Shown: piece after piece, positions 1 through 7,295 of the stretch
How the letters are laid out: each line of letters opens with the position of its first letter
How positions within the stretch are numbered: the first letter of the stretch is position 1
NCBI GenBank assembly: GCA_045577415.1
Contig: JAZNII010000055.1
Coordinates: 1-8,862, forward strand
From: SVTX01 sp045577415
GTDB taxonomy: Bacteria; Bacillota; Clostridia; Oscillospirales; CAG-272
Length of the DNA: 8,862 bases
Reading direction: 5' to 3'
Position numbers and translations under genes: made by a program
The notes under the pieces: generated by a model
What the model saw: only the letters and a program-made list of their open reading frames with translations
Databases searched by the model: none
What the model was told of the DNA's origin: nothing

Positions 1-735
1 TTTGACCGTGAGATGCAAAAGGAATTGAAGGTGTTCGAGGGTTGTATGCCGGTGGAGGTCATGGCGAAAAGAGGATATGAAACTCTCTGTTACGGACCGC
101 TCAAGCCCGTGGGTCTCGTTGATAAGAGAACAGGCGAGGAAGCCTTTGCCGTAGTTCAGCTCCGACGCGAGAATGCCGAGGGAACTATGTATAATCTGGT
201 AGGCTTCCAGACGCATCTGACCTTCCCTGAGCAGAAAAGGGTATTTTCTATGATTCCCGGTCTTGAAAACGCGGAATTTCTGCGTTACGGTATCATGCAC
301 CGCAACACCTATCTCGATTCTCCCAAATATCTCGATGCCGACTATTCTATGAGAGCAAACCCTGATATCTTCTTCGCGGGTCAAATGACGGGAGTTGAGG
401 GATATATCGAGTCGGCAGGCTCGGGTTTCGTTGCGGGAATCAACGCCGCTATGAGAGTTCTCGGCGAGGAAAAGGTGATCTTTCCAAAGACCACGATGCT
501 CGGTGCTATGGCGCAATATATCAGCACTGGTAACGTCAGCGGCAATTTCGTTCCAATGAATGCAAATTTTGGCATCGTCGAGCCTCTCGAATACCGAGTC
601 AAGGGCGGCAAGGTGGCAAAATATGAGGTCATCGCAAAGAGAGCGCTTGAGGTCATTCCCGAGTTTGGCGAAAGGCTTGGAGCGGAGAACTATAAAACGA
701 GAGCGAAGGAGAGCGAAGATGCGGATAATTGTTGA
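1..735 (+). CDS. trmFO: TrmFO, folate/FAD-dependent tRNA (uracil-54-C5) methyltransferase, 3' part
   Basis: The reading frame is open from base 1, so the gene begins upstream; about 244 C-terminal residues are present, against roughly 435-440 for the whole family. TrmFO makes 5-methyluridine at tRNA position 54 (T-loop), taking the carbon from methylenetetrahydrofolate with FAD as reductant. Visible family blocks are FEGCMPVEVMAKRG (bases 34-75), whose Cys (codon 43-45) matches the conserved catalytic cysteine, then GFQTHL, EQKRVF, MIPGLENAEFLRYG, MHRNTYL, and GQMTGVEGYIESAGSG near the C-terminal FAD-binding end. The N-terminal GxGxxG dinucleotide fold lies outside the window. The last codons run 17 bp into plsX. 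Truncation is due to the window edge, not decay. The assignment is very secure; the related tRNA modifier GidA/MnmG is less likely because the FEGCMP and MHRNT blocks are TrmFO-type. Confidence 0.96.
   Translation, partial: FDREMQKELKVFEGCMPVEVMAKRGYETLCYGPLKPVGLVDKRTGEEAFAVVQLRRENAEGTMYNLVGFQTHLTFPEQKRVFSMIPGLENAEFLRYGIMHRNTYLDSPKYLDADYSMRANPDIFFAGQMTGVEGYIESAGSGFVAGINAAMRVLGEEKVIFPKTTMLGAMAQYISTGNVSGNFVPMNANFGIVEPLEYRVKGGKVAKYEVIAKRALEVIPEFGERLGAENYKTRAKESEDADNC
706..711 (+). promoter_or_regulatory. Ribosome binding site of plsX
   Basis: AAGGAG lies inside the trmFO coding end, 7 nt before the ATG at 719. It decides the plsX start: the open frame extends back to an ATG at 560, but that part lies inside trmFO and has no family similarity. 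Confidence 0.85.
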
Positions 736-1771
736 TATAATGAGCGGCGACAAAGCTCCTATGGAGATACTTCTCGGCGTTGACAGCGCGGCAAAGCAGG
801 ACTTTGCAAAGGGTGTTGACTTTACGCTGGTGGGCGACGAGAGCGTCATCAAAGCGCTCGCCGCAGAACATAATATTGATATTTCAAAGTATGAGATAAG
901 ACATACCGAAATCGTCCTTACCATGGAGGACGATCCGCAGTCTGTTATGAGAGAGAAGAAAAATTCTTCTCTGGGTCTCGGACTTCAGATTCTTGCCAAG
1001 GGCGAGGGCGACGCATTCGTCAGCGCGGGTAATACGGGAGCGCTTTTCAGCGGCTCGTCGCTTATAGTCAAAAGACTTCCCGGAATACAGAGAGCGGGGC
1101 TCGGCACTATATTGCCACTTAGCAATCCCGTAATGCTTCTTGATTCGGGTGCCAGCGTAAAGCCTAACGAGGACTATATGGTAGGCTTTGCCGTTATGGG
1201 TAACGCATATATGAAAGCGCTTTACGGTGTTGAAGAACCGAGAGTAGGACTTCTCAACAACGGAGAGGAGGAGCATAAGGGTACGGAGCTTCAGCAGGCG
1301 GCGTACTCAAAGCTTAAAAACAGCTCCCTTATCAATTTCATCGGAAACGTGGAGGGCAACAAGCTGGTTTTAGGCGGTTGCGATGTCTGCGTTACCGACG
1401 GTTTTACCGGCAACGTGACCCTCAAGTCTATCGAGGGCATGGGTAAGCTGATGTCGGGCGAGCTTAAAGCTATGTTTGGAGGCGGACTTGGCGGCATCCT
1501 TGCATATCTGCTGATAAAAAAGAAGCTGAACGCATTCAAAAAGAGATTTGATGCCAAGGAGCATGGCGGCGCGCCTATTCTCGGTCTGACGAGAACGGTC
1601 ATTAAGGCGCACGGCTCCTCTGACGCAAAGGCATTCTCAAACGCTATTCGTCAGGCGATAAATTGCGTCAATAGCGGAGTTGTGGATATAATTGCCGCAG
1701 AGGCGGAAAAAATGGCAGAGGAAAGAGCCGCCGCGCAAAAGCTTGCCGAGGAAAAAGGCGCGGAAGAATAA
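719..1771 (+). CDS. plsX: PlsX, phosphate acyltransferase (acyl-ACP:phosphate)
   Basis: PlsX converts acyl-ACP and phosphate to acyl-phosphate, the donor that PlsY uses to acylate glycerol-3-phosphate, so it opens phospholipid synthesis at the inner face of the membrane. The 350-residue product begins MRIIVDIMSGDKAP, the variant here of the family's N-terminal VDAMGGDxAP block. Further family blocks are SAGNTGAL, MLLDSGASV (D at residue 142), LLNNGEEEHKGTELQ, NFIGNVEGNKL and DGFTGNV (residues 227-233). A stretch at about residues 260-280 (AYLLIKKKLNAFKKRF) has the hydrophobic and basic mix expected near the membrane-contact region. The start at 719 is fixed by AAGGAG 7 nt upstream and by the family N-terminus. 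About 25 charged and Ala-rich residues (326-350) extend past the usual end. It overlaps trmFO by 17 bp, which suggests coupled translation. No acpP follows it. Confidence 0.97.
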   Translation: MRIIVDIMSGDKAPMEILLGVDSAAKQDFAKGVDFTLVGDESVIKALAAEHNIDISKYEIRHTEIVLTMEDDPQSVMREKKNSSLGLGLQILAKGEGDAFVSAGNTGALFSGSSLIVKRLPGIQRAGLGTILPLSNPVMLLDSGASVKPNEDYMVGFAVMGNAYMKALYGVEEPRVGLLNNGEEEHKGTELQQAAYSKLKNSSLINFIGNVEGNKLVLGGCDVCVTDGFTGNVTLKSIEGMGKLMSGELKAMFGGGLGGILAYLLIKKKLNAFKKRFDAKEHGGAPILGLTRTVIKAHGSSDAKAFSNAIRQAINCVNSGVVDIIAAEAEKMAEERAAAQKLAEEKGAEE

Positions 1772-1799
1772 GTAATTTACAGAATTTGAACGGAGAAAT

Positions 1800-1803
1800 G
1801 GAG
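1800..1803 (+). promoter_or_regulatory. Ribosome binding site of rnc
   Basis: GGAG sits 6 nt before the ATG at 1810, a standard distance. An upstream GGAG (1792-1795) is only 2 nt from the alternative ATG at 1798, and nothing suitable precedes the TTG at 1786. The site therefore favours 1810 as the start. Confidence 0.6.
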
Positions 1804-1809
1804 ATCAAT

Positions 1810-2547
1810 ATGACGGTAAACGGTCAAAACGCAAACCGCGCCCTTGAAGCGGCAATAGGCTATAATTTCAGGGATAGCGGACTGCTTACGCGCGCGCTTA
1901 CGCACTCGTCTCATTCAAACGAGTCGGGACTGAAAAATCATCATATGTATTGCAACGAAAGACTTGAATTTCTGGGAGACAGTGTTCTGTCTATCATAAC
2001 CAGCAAATATCTCTATTCAAAATTTTCGGACTGCCCCGAGGGGGAGCTTACGAGAATGAGAGCAGAGGTGGTCTGCGAGAGAGCGCTTTCGGGATACGCC
2101 AACACCATTTGTCTTGGCAATTATCTTCTTCTTGGCATAGGCGAGGAAAAGAACAACGGAAGGGGTCGCAAGAGTATTCTTGCCGACGCCTTTGAGGCGC
2201 TGCTTGCGGCGATCTATCTTGACGCAGGCGAGAAGGGCATGGAAACGGTTGAAAAATTCCTGCTCCCCTTTATCGCAAAGGAGATCGAGAGCATCGGCAA
2301 GAGCAAGGGATTTTCGGGAGACCCCAAAAGCCTGCTTCAGCAGTTCGTTCAGCAGGCGGAGGGCGATTTCCTTGAATACGCGGTGGTAGAGCAGAGCGGT
2401 CCCGACCACATGAAATCCTTTAAGGTTGAGGCGAGACTTAACTCCAACGTGATCGGCAGAGGTCAGGGAAGAAGCAAGCGGGAGGCGGAGCAGAACGCCG
2501 CAAGAGAGGCGCTTGAGCTTTTCAGCGTCATCCCACGCGAGGATTAA
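1810..2547 (+). CDS. rnc: Ribonuclease III
   Basis: RNase III is a dimeric Mg2+-dependent endonuclease that cuts double-stranded RNA, processing the rRNA precursor and trimming mRNAs. The 245-residue product has the usual two domains. The endonuclease domain (about residues 10-155) carries the signature NERLEFLGDS with E50, E53 and D57, the MRAEVV helix, and LADAFEALLAAIYLD with D126 and E129; together these give the full set of metal-binding acids. The double-stranded-RNA-binding domain (about 171-240) starts DPKSLLQQF and ends with SKREAEQNAAREAL, whose basic KRE helix contacts RNA. The start at 1810 is chosen for its ribosome binding site; in-frame ATG 1798 and TTG 1786 would add 4 or 8 residues. 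It follows plsX after 38 bp, with no acpP between. The end of the gene holds the likely ribosome binding site of the next gene. Confidence 0.97.
   Translation: MTVNGQNANRALEAAIGYNFRDSGLLTRALTHSSHSNESGLKNHHMYCNERLEFLGDSVLSIITSKYLYSKFSDCPEGELTRMRAEVVCERALSGYANTICLGNYLLLGIGEEKNNGRGRKSILADAFEALLAAIYLDAGEKGMETVEKFLLPFIAKEIESIGKSKGFSGDPKSLLQQFVQQAEGDFLEYAVVEQSGPDHMKSFKVEARLNSNVIGRGQGRSKREAEQNAAREALELFSVIPRED
2539..2543 (+). promoter_or_regulatory. Likely ribosome binding site of the radical SAM gene
   Basis: GAGGA lies in the last codons of rnc. It is 3 nt from the out-of-frame ATG at 2547 and 10 nt from the in-frame ATG at 2554. Ten is near the long end of the useful range. The heptamer array lies between this site and the start, so the spacing depends on the array. 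Confidence 0.5.
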
Positions 2548-2579
2548 TGCAAAATGCAGAATGCAGAATGCAGAATTAA
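2544..2579 (+). repeat. Heptameric AATGCAG tandem repeat element
   Basis: Four consecutive 7-bp units, AATGCAA then three AATGCAG, occupy 2546-2573 and are followed by a decayed fifth unit (AATTAAC). The element is bounded by short inverted ends, TTAAT (2544-2548) and ATTAA (2575-2579). It covers the stop codon of rnc, the whole gap, and the first eight codons of the radical SAM gene, supplying its ATG. Each unit contains an ATG, so start codons occur at 2547, 2554, 2561 and 2568 in rotating frames. Short tandem heptamers are known from cyanobacteria, and from memory AT-rich relatives are common between clostridial genes; whether this one is dispersed in this genome cannot be seen here. Confidence 0.85.
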
Positions 2580-3639
2580 CGATAGATCGGTAAAGCACAG
2601 AAATATTCCGATATTCATCCCGCATCTGGGATGCCCCAATATGTGCGTTTTTTGCAATCAACGCTCGATCTCGGGCAAGCAGAGCTTTTGTCGCGAGTCG
2701 GTAGTTGATGAGATAGAGGCGGCTCTTGCCACTATCCCGCCCGAAAGTGAGGTCGAAATTGCCTATTTCGGCGGCTCGTTTACGGGCATCGACCGCGAGC
2801 TTATGATATATCTGCTTGACGTGGCAAAGAATTACGTCAACAATCCAAGAGAGGGCAGAGCAAGTGTCACGGGCATCAGAATGTCAACGCGTCCCGACTA
2901 CATAAACGGCGAGATAATGGAGATCCTCTCCCGTTACCCCGTCAAGACTGTGGAGCTTGGACTTCAAAGCATGGACGACGGGGTTTTGATTCGTTCGAAA
3001 CGAGGTCACGATGCAAAGAGAGCAGAGGACGCCTGCAAAATGATAAAGGACGCTGGGTATGCTCTTATTGGACAGATGATGATAGGTCTGCCCGAGTCGG
3101 ATATTGAAAAAGAGCTTATAACGGCGCAAAAAATATGCGAAATGGGTGCTGACGGGGCGAGAATATACCCGACGGTGACATTTTACGACACAGAGCTTGC
3201 CAAGATGGCGGAGAGCGGAGAATATAAGATGCTCGAGCTTGATGACGCGATATACCGCTCCAAGGAGGTCTTGAAAATATTCAATTCTCAAGGGGTTGAG
3301 TGCATAAGGATCGGGCTTTGCGCCAGTGACAATCTCGGAGACCTTGAAAAGGTCAAAGGGGGGGCAAATCATCCGGCTCTCGGCGAGCTTGTCCTCGGCG
3401 AGCTGTATTACGACAAATTGCGAGAGAAAATAAGAGATCTTGATTTTAAAATCAGAGTTGAGGGCAAGAGTATCTCAGTAGAAGTCCCTCTTGGATTTCT
3501 TTCTCGCGCCATAGGTCAAAGAGGCAAAAACAGAAATAGAATTATCGAAGAATTTAAACTCAAAGAGTTAAAAATAAAAGAAAACGAGCTTGCGAAGGGT
3601 CTTATTCTTTGCGAGAACGAAGAAAAGACGGAGGTATAG
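2554..3639 (+). CDS. Elp3-like radical SAM protein of unknown substrate
   Basis: This 361-residue protein carries the radical SAM iron-sulfur motif CxxxCxxC as CPNMCVFC (C27, C31, C34), preceded by IPIFIPHLG. YFGGSFTGI (about 71-79) is the GGE-like SAM-binding strand, followed by RMSTRPDYI, VELGLQSMDD (about 133-142) and MMIGLPESD (about 176-184). These blocks match the Elp3/coproporphyrinogen-oxidase-like class and its radical SAM C-terminal region (NHPALGELVLGELYY). The acetyltransferase domain of true Elp3 is absent. The last 70 residues contain a GQRG loop (321-324) between helix-like segments, resembling a KH RNA-binding fold. The only possible start is the ATG at 2554, because a stop (2545) lies just upstream in frame and no GTG or TTG follows; residues 1-8 are therefore repeat-encoded. 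It starts 6 bp after rnc and ends 2 bp before smc. The reaction is not known to me; RNA modification is a guess from the neighbours and the KH-like tail. Confidence 0.9.
   Translation: MQNAECRINDRSVKHRNIPIFIPHLGCPNMCVFCNQRSISGKQSFCRESVVDEIEAALATIPPESEVEIAYFGGSFTGIDRELMIYLLDVAKNYVNNPREGRASVTGIRMSTRPDYINGEIMEILSRYPVKTVELGLQSMDDGVLIRSKRGHDAKRAEDACKMIKDAGYALIGQMMIGLPESDIEKELITAQKICEMGADGARIYPTVTFYDTELAKMAESGEYKMLELDDAIYRSKEVLKIFNSQGVECIRIGLCASDNLGDLEKVKGGANHPALGELVLGELYYDKLREKIRDLDFKIRVEGKSISVEVPLGFLSRAIGQRGKNRNRIIEEFKLKELKIKENELAKGLILCENEEKTEV
3630..3634 (+). promoter_or_regulatory. Ribosome binding site of smc
   Basis: GGAGG lies just before the radical SAM stop codon and 7 nt before the TTG at 3642. 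It is strong and well placed, and identifies this TTG as the smc start. The upstream in-frame TTG at 3609 has no such site. Confidence 0.9.
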
Positions 3640-3641
3640 CA

Positions 3642-6600
3642 TTGTATCTTAAGTCAATAGAATTGCAGGGCTTCAAGTCCTTCCCCGACAAGACCAAGCT
3701 GGTCTTTGACGCGTCGGGTGAGGAGACAGGAACAGGCGTTACCGTCATAGTCGGCCCTAACGGAAGCGGAAAATCGAATATCGCTGACGCTATGCGCTGG
3801 GTATTGGGTGAGATCTCGTCCAAGACACTCCGAGGCACCAAGATGGAGGATGTTATCTTCGGTGGTGCCGATAGCCGTAAGCCTATGGGATATGCCGAGG
3901 TATCGGTCACCTTTGACAACACGGTGGGTCCCACGCGCCTTGATTGTCCCTACGACGAGGTAACGGTCACTCGCCGTTATTTTCGCGCGGGCGAGAGCGA
4001 ATATTACATAAATCGTCGCGCGGTAAGACTGCGTGACATTTACGAGCTTTTCCTCAACACAGGTATCGGACGTGACGGTTATTCGATAATCGGTCAGGGT
4101 AGAATTGCAGATATGGTGTCGAGAAAGAGCGAGGACAGACGTGACATCTTTGAGGACGCGTCGGGAATTGCAAAATTCAGACACAAAAAGAGCGAGGCGG
4201 AGCGAAAGCTGAAGCAGACCGAGGACAATATGCTTCGTATCAACGACATATTCACCGAGGTTGCGTCTCAGGTCGGTCCTCTTGAAAAGGAAAGCGAGAA
4301 GGCGAAGAAGGCTATCGAGCTGCTTGAGGTCAAGAAAAAGGTTGACGTAAGCCTTTGGCTCTTTGACACCGAAAAGTACCGCACCGACATCGCCGCCGCT
4401 GAGGAGGCGCTTCGTCGCTCGGAATTTGACCTCAAAAACGCCGAGGACTCGATGCAGTCTCTCGACGCACGCAACGCAAAGCTCTACGAGGCGTCTCAAA
4501 ACGGTAAGATCGCGCAGTCGCAGATACTCAACCTCATCAAGGAGCAGACAAGTGAGATCTTCAAGCTGGACAGCGAGTTCAGAGTAAACGAGACCAATAT
4601 ACGTCACACCGACGAGATGATCGAGAACGCAAAGCAGTCACTTGGCTCTGCCGAGAGAAGTCTTGCCGAGGAAAAGATAAAGGAAAAGGCGCAGGGCGAT
4701 AAGATAGCCGAGCTTGAAAAAACTCTTGACGATACAAACGGTAAGCTTGATCAGATCGAGGATTCTATCTTCGACGAAAAGTGCAATATAGACAAGCTGA
4801 ACAAGGACATCGACATAGCGTTTGCCGACATTAAGAACGCTGAGGAAGCGGCGGTCGATATCAAGGTCAGAATTTCGGTCCTTGAAAACTCACGCGAGAG
4901 CGGAAGCGACCGAAACGCCGACATTCTTTCGGATATTGAGAGATATGGCGAGGAGGCGGCGAAGCTTGAAAAGTCCTTGCAGGCAAAGCAAAAGACGGTT
5001 GACGAGTATAGCGAGTCTATCTCCGAGATAGATTCCGAGACCGCCGAGATAGATAATGAGCTGACAAAGCTTAATTCCGACCTCGGTGAGAAATACGAGG
5101 AGCTGAACAACAAAAAGCTCCGCCTTGAATCTGTCCAGCACAGAATTAAGACCATCAAGGCGATGGAGGAGCAGTTTGAGGGGTATAATAACAGTGTCCG
5201 CTTCGTAATGAACAGCTACGCGGCAGGTAAGATAGCCGACCGTCACGGAGCGCCCTGCGGCAAGATATACGGCCCTCTTTCCAAGGTAATAAGCGTTGAT
5301 TCAGGGTACGTTGTTGCCGTTGAGACCGCTCTCGGAATGAATCTTCAGAATATCGTGGTTGAGGATGAGGAGACCGCAAAGGCGGCTATGTTTGCCCTCA
5401 AACGCGCCGAGGCTGGTAGAGCTACGTTCTTCCCGATAACCTCTATGAGAGCGCAGACCGAAACTCCCGAAATGCGCGACGCAAGAGGATTTTCGGGCTA
5501 TATCGGACGCGCCGACGAGCTTTGCGGAAGCGATGAAAAATTCAGAAGCGTCATAAGCTCGCTCCTTGGCAGAACTCTTGTTTTTGACAATATCGACAAC
5601 GCCACGGCGATGGCGAAAAGACTTAATTATAAGGTCAGAGTAGTCACTCTTGACGGTCAGCAGATAAATGCGGGCGGTTCCTTTACGGGCGGTTCGGTCA
5701 AGCAGGGCGGAGGAATTCTGTCCCGTGCCGACGAGGTAAAGAGACTTCAGAGCGAGTCAGAGGAGCTTGAAGTCAAGCTCAAGAAGCTTCAGGGTGAGGT
5801 CGCAGAGCTTAAAGAGCGTATAGAGGACGTAACCGACCGTCGCACCGATCTTTCCGACCGAAAGGATATTCTTAATATTCTCAAAAACACCGAGCTTCAG
5901 GGACTTGAAAAGATCGCAGGTCAGTACGAATCCAACAAGGCTCTGCTCGACAAGCTCAACGAGGACTATCAGCAGATAGTCAGAATGAGCGAGCGCTACG
6001 AGGACGATCTTGCGGCGCTGAAAGCCGAGGAGGAGTCGCAGAACAAGCGAGTTGAGGAATTCACCGCGGTGCGTCTTGCCAAGCACGACGAGAAGGTGGA
6101 TGCCGAGGACCGACTGAAATCCCTTGAAGACGAAAAGACCGCAACCGTCATTCGTTTGAGCGAGATACAAAAGGATATCGAGACCGCCAAGGCGCTTCTC
6201 GACGTGTCCGTCGAAAGAATTCGTGTCTGCGGCGAGGATATTAAGGCGGCAAACGATAGAATAGCAAGCTATCGCGCCCAGATAGACAGTCTGACAGTAG
6301 CTCAGAGCGAGAACAGAAAGAGATACACCGAGTGTCAGAGAGAGCTTGATCTCCTTAACGCAAAGCGAAGCGAGATCGAGGAAGGCAACATGGAGTTTGA
6401 AAAGAAGCTGAACGAGATCAACACCATGATGCGCGACAAGATGGCGGAAAAGGAGCTTATCTTCCGTGTTCATACCACGAATGAATCAAAGTTGGAGGGA
6501 CTTCGCGAGAAATACGACAAGGTATCGGGCAAGCTCTGGGATGACTACGAGCTGACCCGCGCCGACGCGGTGGCATTGGGGTATCCTCCCGTAACCGCGG

Positions 6601-7295
6601 AGAACCGAGCGGAATACGCTAAAACACAGATCGAATGTCAGAATAAGCTCAGATATATCGGTCATGTTGACCTTGACGCGGTTAACAAGTACAAGGAGGT
6701 CAAGGAGCGCTACGACTATATGAGCGAGCAGATAAAGGATCTTGAAAAAGCCCGTAACGAGTTGACCGATATTATTGTCAAGCTTGAAAAGGAGATGAAG
6801 ACCGCATTTGTTACCGCATTTGACAAGATCAACGAAAACTTCGGCAAGACCTTTTCCGAGCTTTTCGGCGGCGGATCGGCGGAAATTTATCTCACCGACC
6901 CCGAAAATGTGCTTGAAAGCGGAATTGAAATTAAGGCGGCGCCTCCCGGAAAGATAATCAAGAACTTGATGCAGCTGTCGGGCGGCGAGCAGGCGTTTAT
7001 AGGTGTCGCGCTCTTCTTTGCGACGCTTCAGGTCAACCCCACGCCCTTCTGTATCCTTGACGAGATAGAGGCGGCGCTTGACGAGGTAAATGTCGAGAGA
7101 CTTGCGCAGTACATCAAGCGCTACTCCGACGGTACGCAGTTTATAATGATCACACACCGCAGAGGAACTATGGCGGCGGCTACCAGACTTTACGGCGTAA
7201 CAATGCCCGAGCATGGTATTTCTAAGATACTTACTCTCGACGTCAAGGACATCGAGAAGCAGAAGGATGGTGAATGGAATGGCATTTTTGAGTAA
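3642..7295 (+). CDS. smc: Chromosome partition protein SMC
   Basis: SMC is the ATPase of the bacterial condensin. As a dimer with ScpA and ScpB it loads at parS sites and extrudes DNA loops to compact and separate the chromosomes. The 1217-residue product has the full layout. The N-terminal head has LYLKSIELQGFKSF, Walker A GPNGSGKSN (38-46), WVLGE, RRYFRAGESEYYIN and Q152 in IIGQGRI. A first coiled-coil arm (about 165-505) rich in E, K, D and L follows, then a hinge (about 510-690) with GGSFTGGS and KQGGGILSR. The second arm (about 695-1010) leads to the C-terminal head, with signature LSGGEQAF (1112-1119), Walker B FCILDEIEAALDEVN (D1140, catalytic E1141) and ITHRRGTM. The start is TTG at 3642, set by GGAGG and the family N-terminus. 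Next to Walker A there is a short acidic insertion (SGEETG). It overlaps ftsY by 17 bp. It appears intact, without frameshift. Confidence 0.98.
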   Translation: MYLKSIELQGFKSFPDKTKLVFDASGEETGTGVTVIVGPNGSGKSNIADAMRWVLGEISSKTLRGTKMEDVIFGGADSRKPMGYAEVSVTFDNTVGPTRLDCPYDEVTVTRRYFRAGESEYYINRRAVRLRDIYELFLNTGIGRDGYSIIGQGRIADMVSRKSEDRRDIFEDASGIAKFRHKKSEAERKLKQTEDNMLRINDIFTEVASQVGPLEKESEKAKKAIELLEVKKKVDVSLWLFDTEKYRTDIAAAEEALRRSEFDLKNAEDSMQSLDARNAKLYEASQNGKIAQSQILNLIKEQTSEIFKLDSEFRVNETNIRHTDEMIENAKQSLGSAERSLAEEKIKEKAQGDKIAELEKTLDDTNGKLDQIEDSIFDEKCNIDKLNKDIDIAFADIKNAEEAAVDIKVRISVLENSRESGSDRNADILSDIERYGEEAAKLEKSLQAKQKTVDEYSESISEIDSETAEIDNELTKLNSDLGEKYEELNNKKLRLESVQHRIKTIKAMEEQFEGYNNSVRFVMNSYAAGKIADRHGAPCGKIYGPLSKVISVDSGYVVAVETALGMNLQNIVVEDEETAKAAMFALKRAEAGRATFFPITSMRAQTETPEMRDARGFSGYIGRADELCGSDEKFRSVISSLLGRTLVFDNIDNATAMAKRLNYKVRVVTLDGQQINAGGSFTGGSVKQGGGILSRADEVKRLQSESEELEVKLKKLQGEVAELKERIEDVTDRRTDLSDRKDILNILKNTELQGLEKIAGQYESNKALLDKLNEDYQQIVRMSERYEDDLAALKAEEESQNKRVEEFTAVRLAKHDEKVDAEDRLKSLEDEKTATVIRLSEIQKDIETAKALLDVSVERIRVCGEDIKAANDRIASYRAQIDSLTVAQSENRKRYTECQRELDLLNAKRSEIEEGNMEFEKKLNEINTMMRDKMAEKELIFRVHTTNESKLEGLREKYDKVSGKLWDDYELTRADAVALGYPPVTAENRAEYAKTQIECQNKLRYIGHVDLDAVNKYKEVKERYDYMSEQIKDLEKARNELTDIIVKLEKEMKTAFVTAFDKINENFGKTFSELFGGGSAEIYLTDPENVLESGIEIKAAPPGKIIKNLMQLSGGEQAFIGVALFFATLQVNPTPFCILDEIEAALDEVNVERLAQYIKRYSDGTQFIMITHRRGTMAAATRLYGVTMPEHGISKILTLDVKDIEKQKDGEWNGIFE
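7269..7273 (+). promoter_or_regulatory. Likely ribosome binding site of ftsY
   Basis: GGTGA, 5 nt before the ATG at 7279, pairs with the inner part of the anti-Shine-Dalgarno. AAGGA (7263-7267) is 11 nt away and may help. In-frame ATG 7267 overlaps AAGGA and is less likely to be used. Confidence 0.5.

Noticed and set aside
560..718. N-terminal extension of plsX to ATG 560
   Set aside because: It lies fully inside trmFO, has no PlsX similarity, and the start at 719 has both a good ribosome binding site and the family N-terminus.
1..735. trmFO as a broken gene
   Set aside because: The frame is open from base 1 and all C-terminal blocks are intact; the missing part is simply outside the window. 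The same holds for rdgB at the other end.
2544..2579. CRISPR array
   Set aside because: The unit is 7 bp with no spacers and no cas genes nearby; it is a simple tandem repeat.
3609..3641. Upstream TTG start for smc
   Set aside because: It has no ribosome binding site and adds 11 residues not seen in SMC proteins; GGAGG points to the TTG at 3642.
6975..7073. LSGGEQAF and LDEIEAALDEVN as aberrant SMC motifs
   Set aside because: All catalytic residues are present, and from memory these variants are common in clostridial SMC proteins.
7213..7278. Upstream start for ftsY inside smc
   Set aside because: The extra Arg/Ser-rich residues are the smc C-terminus read in another frame; MAFLSKLFGKK is the typical FtsY beginning.
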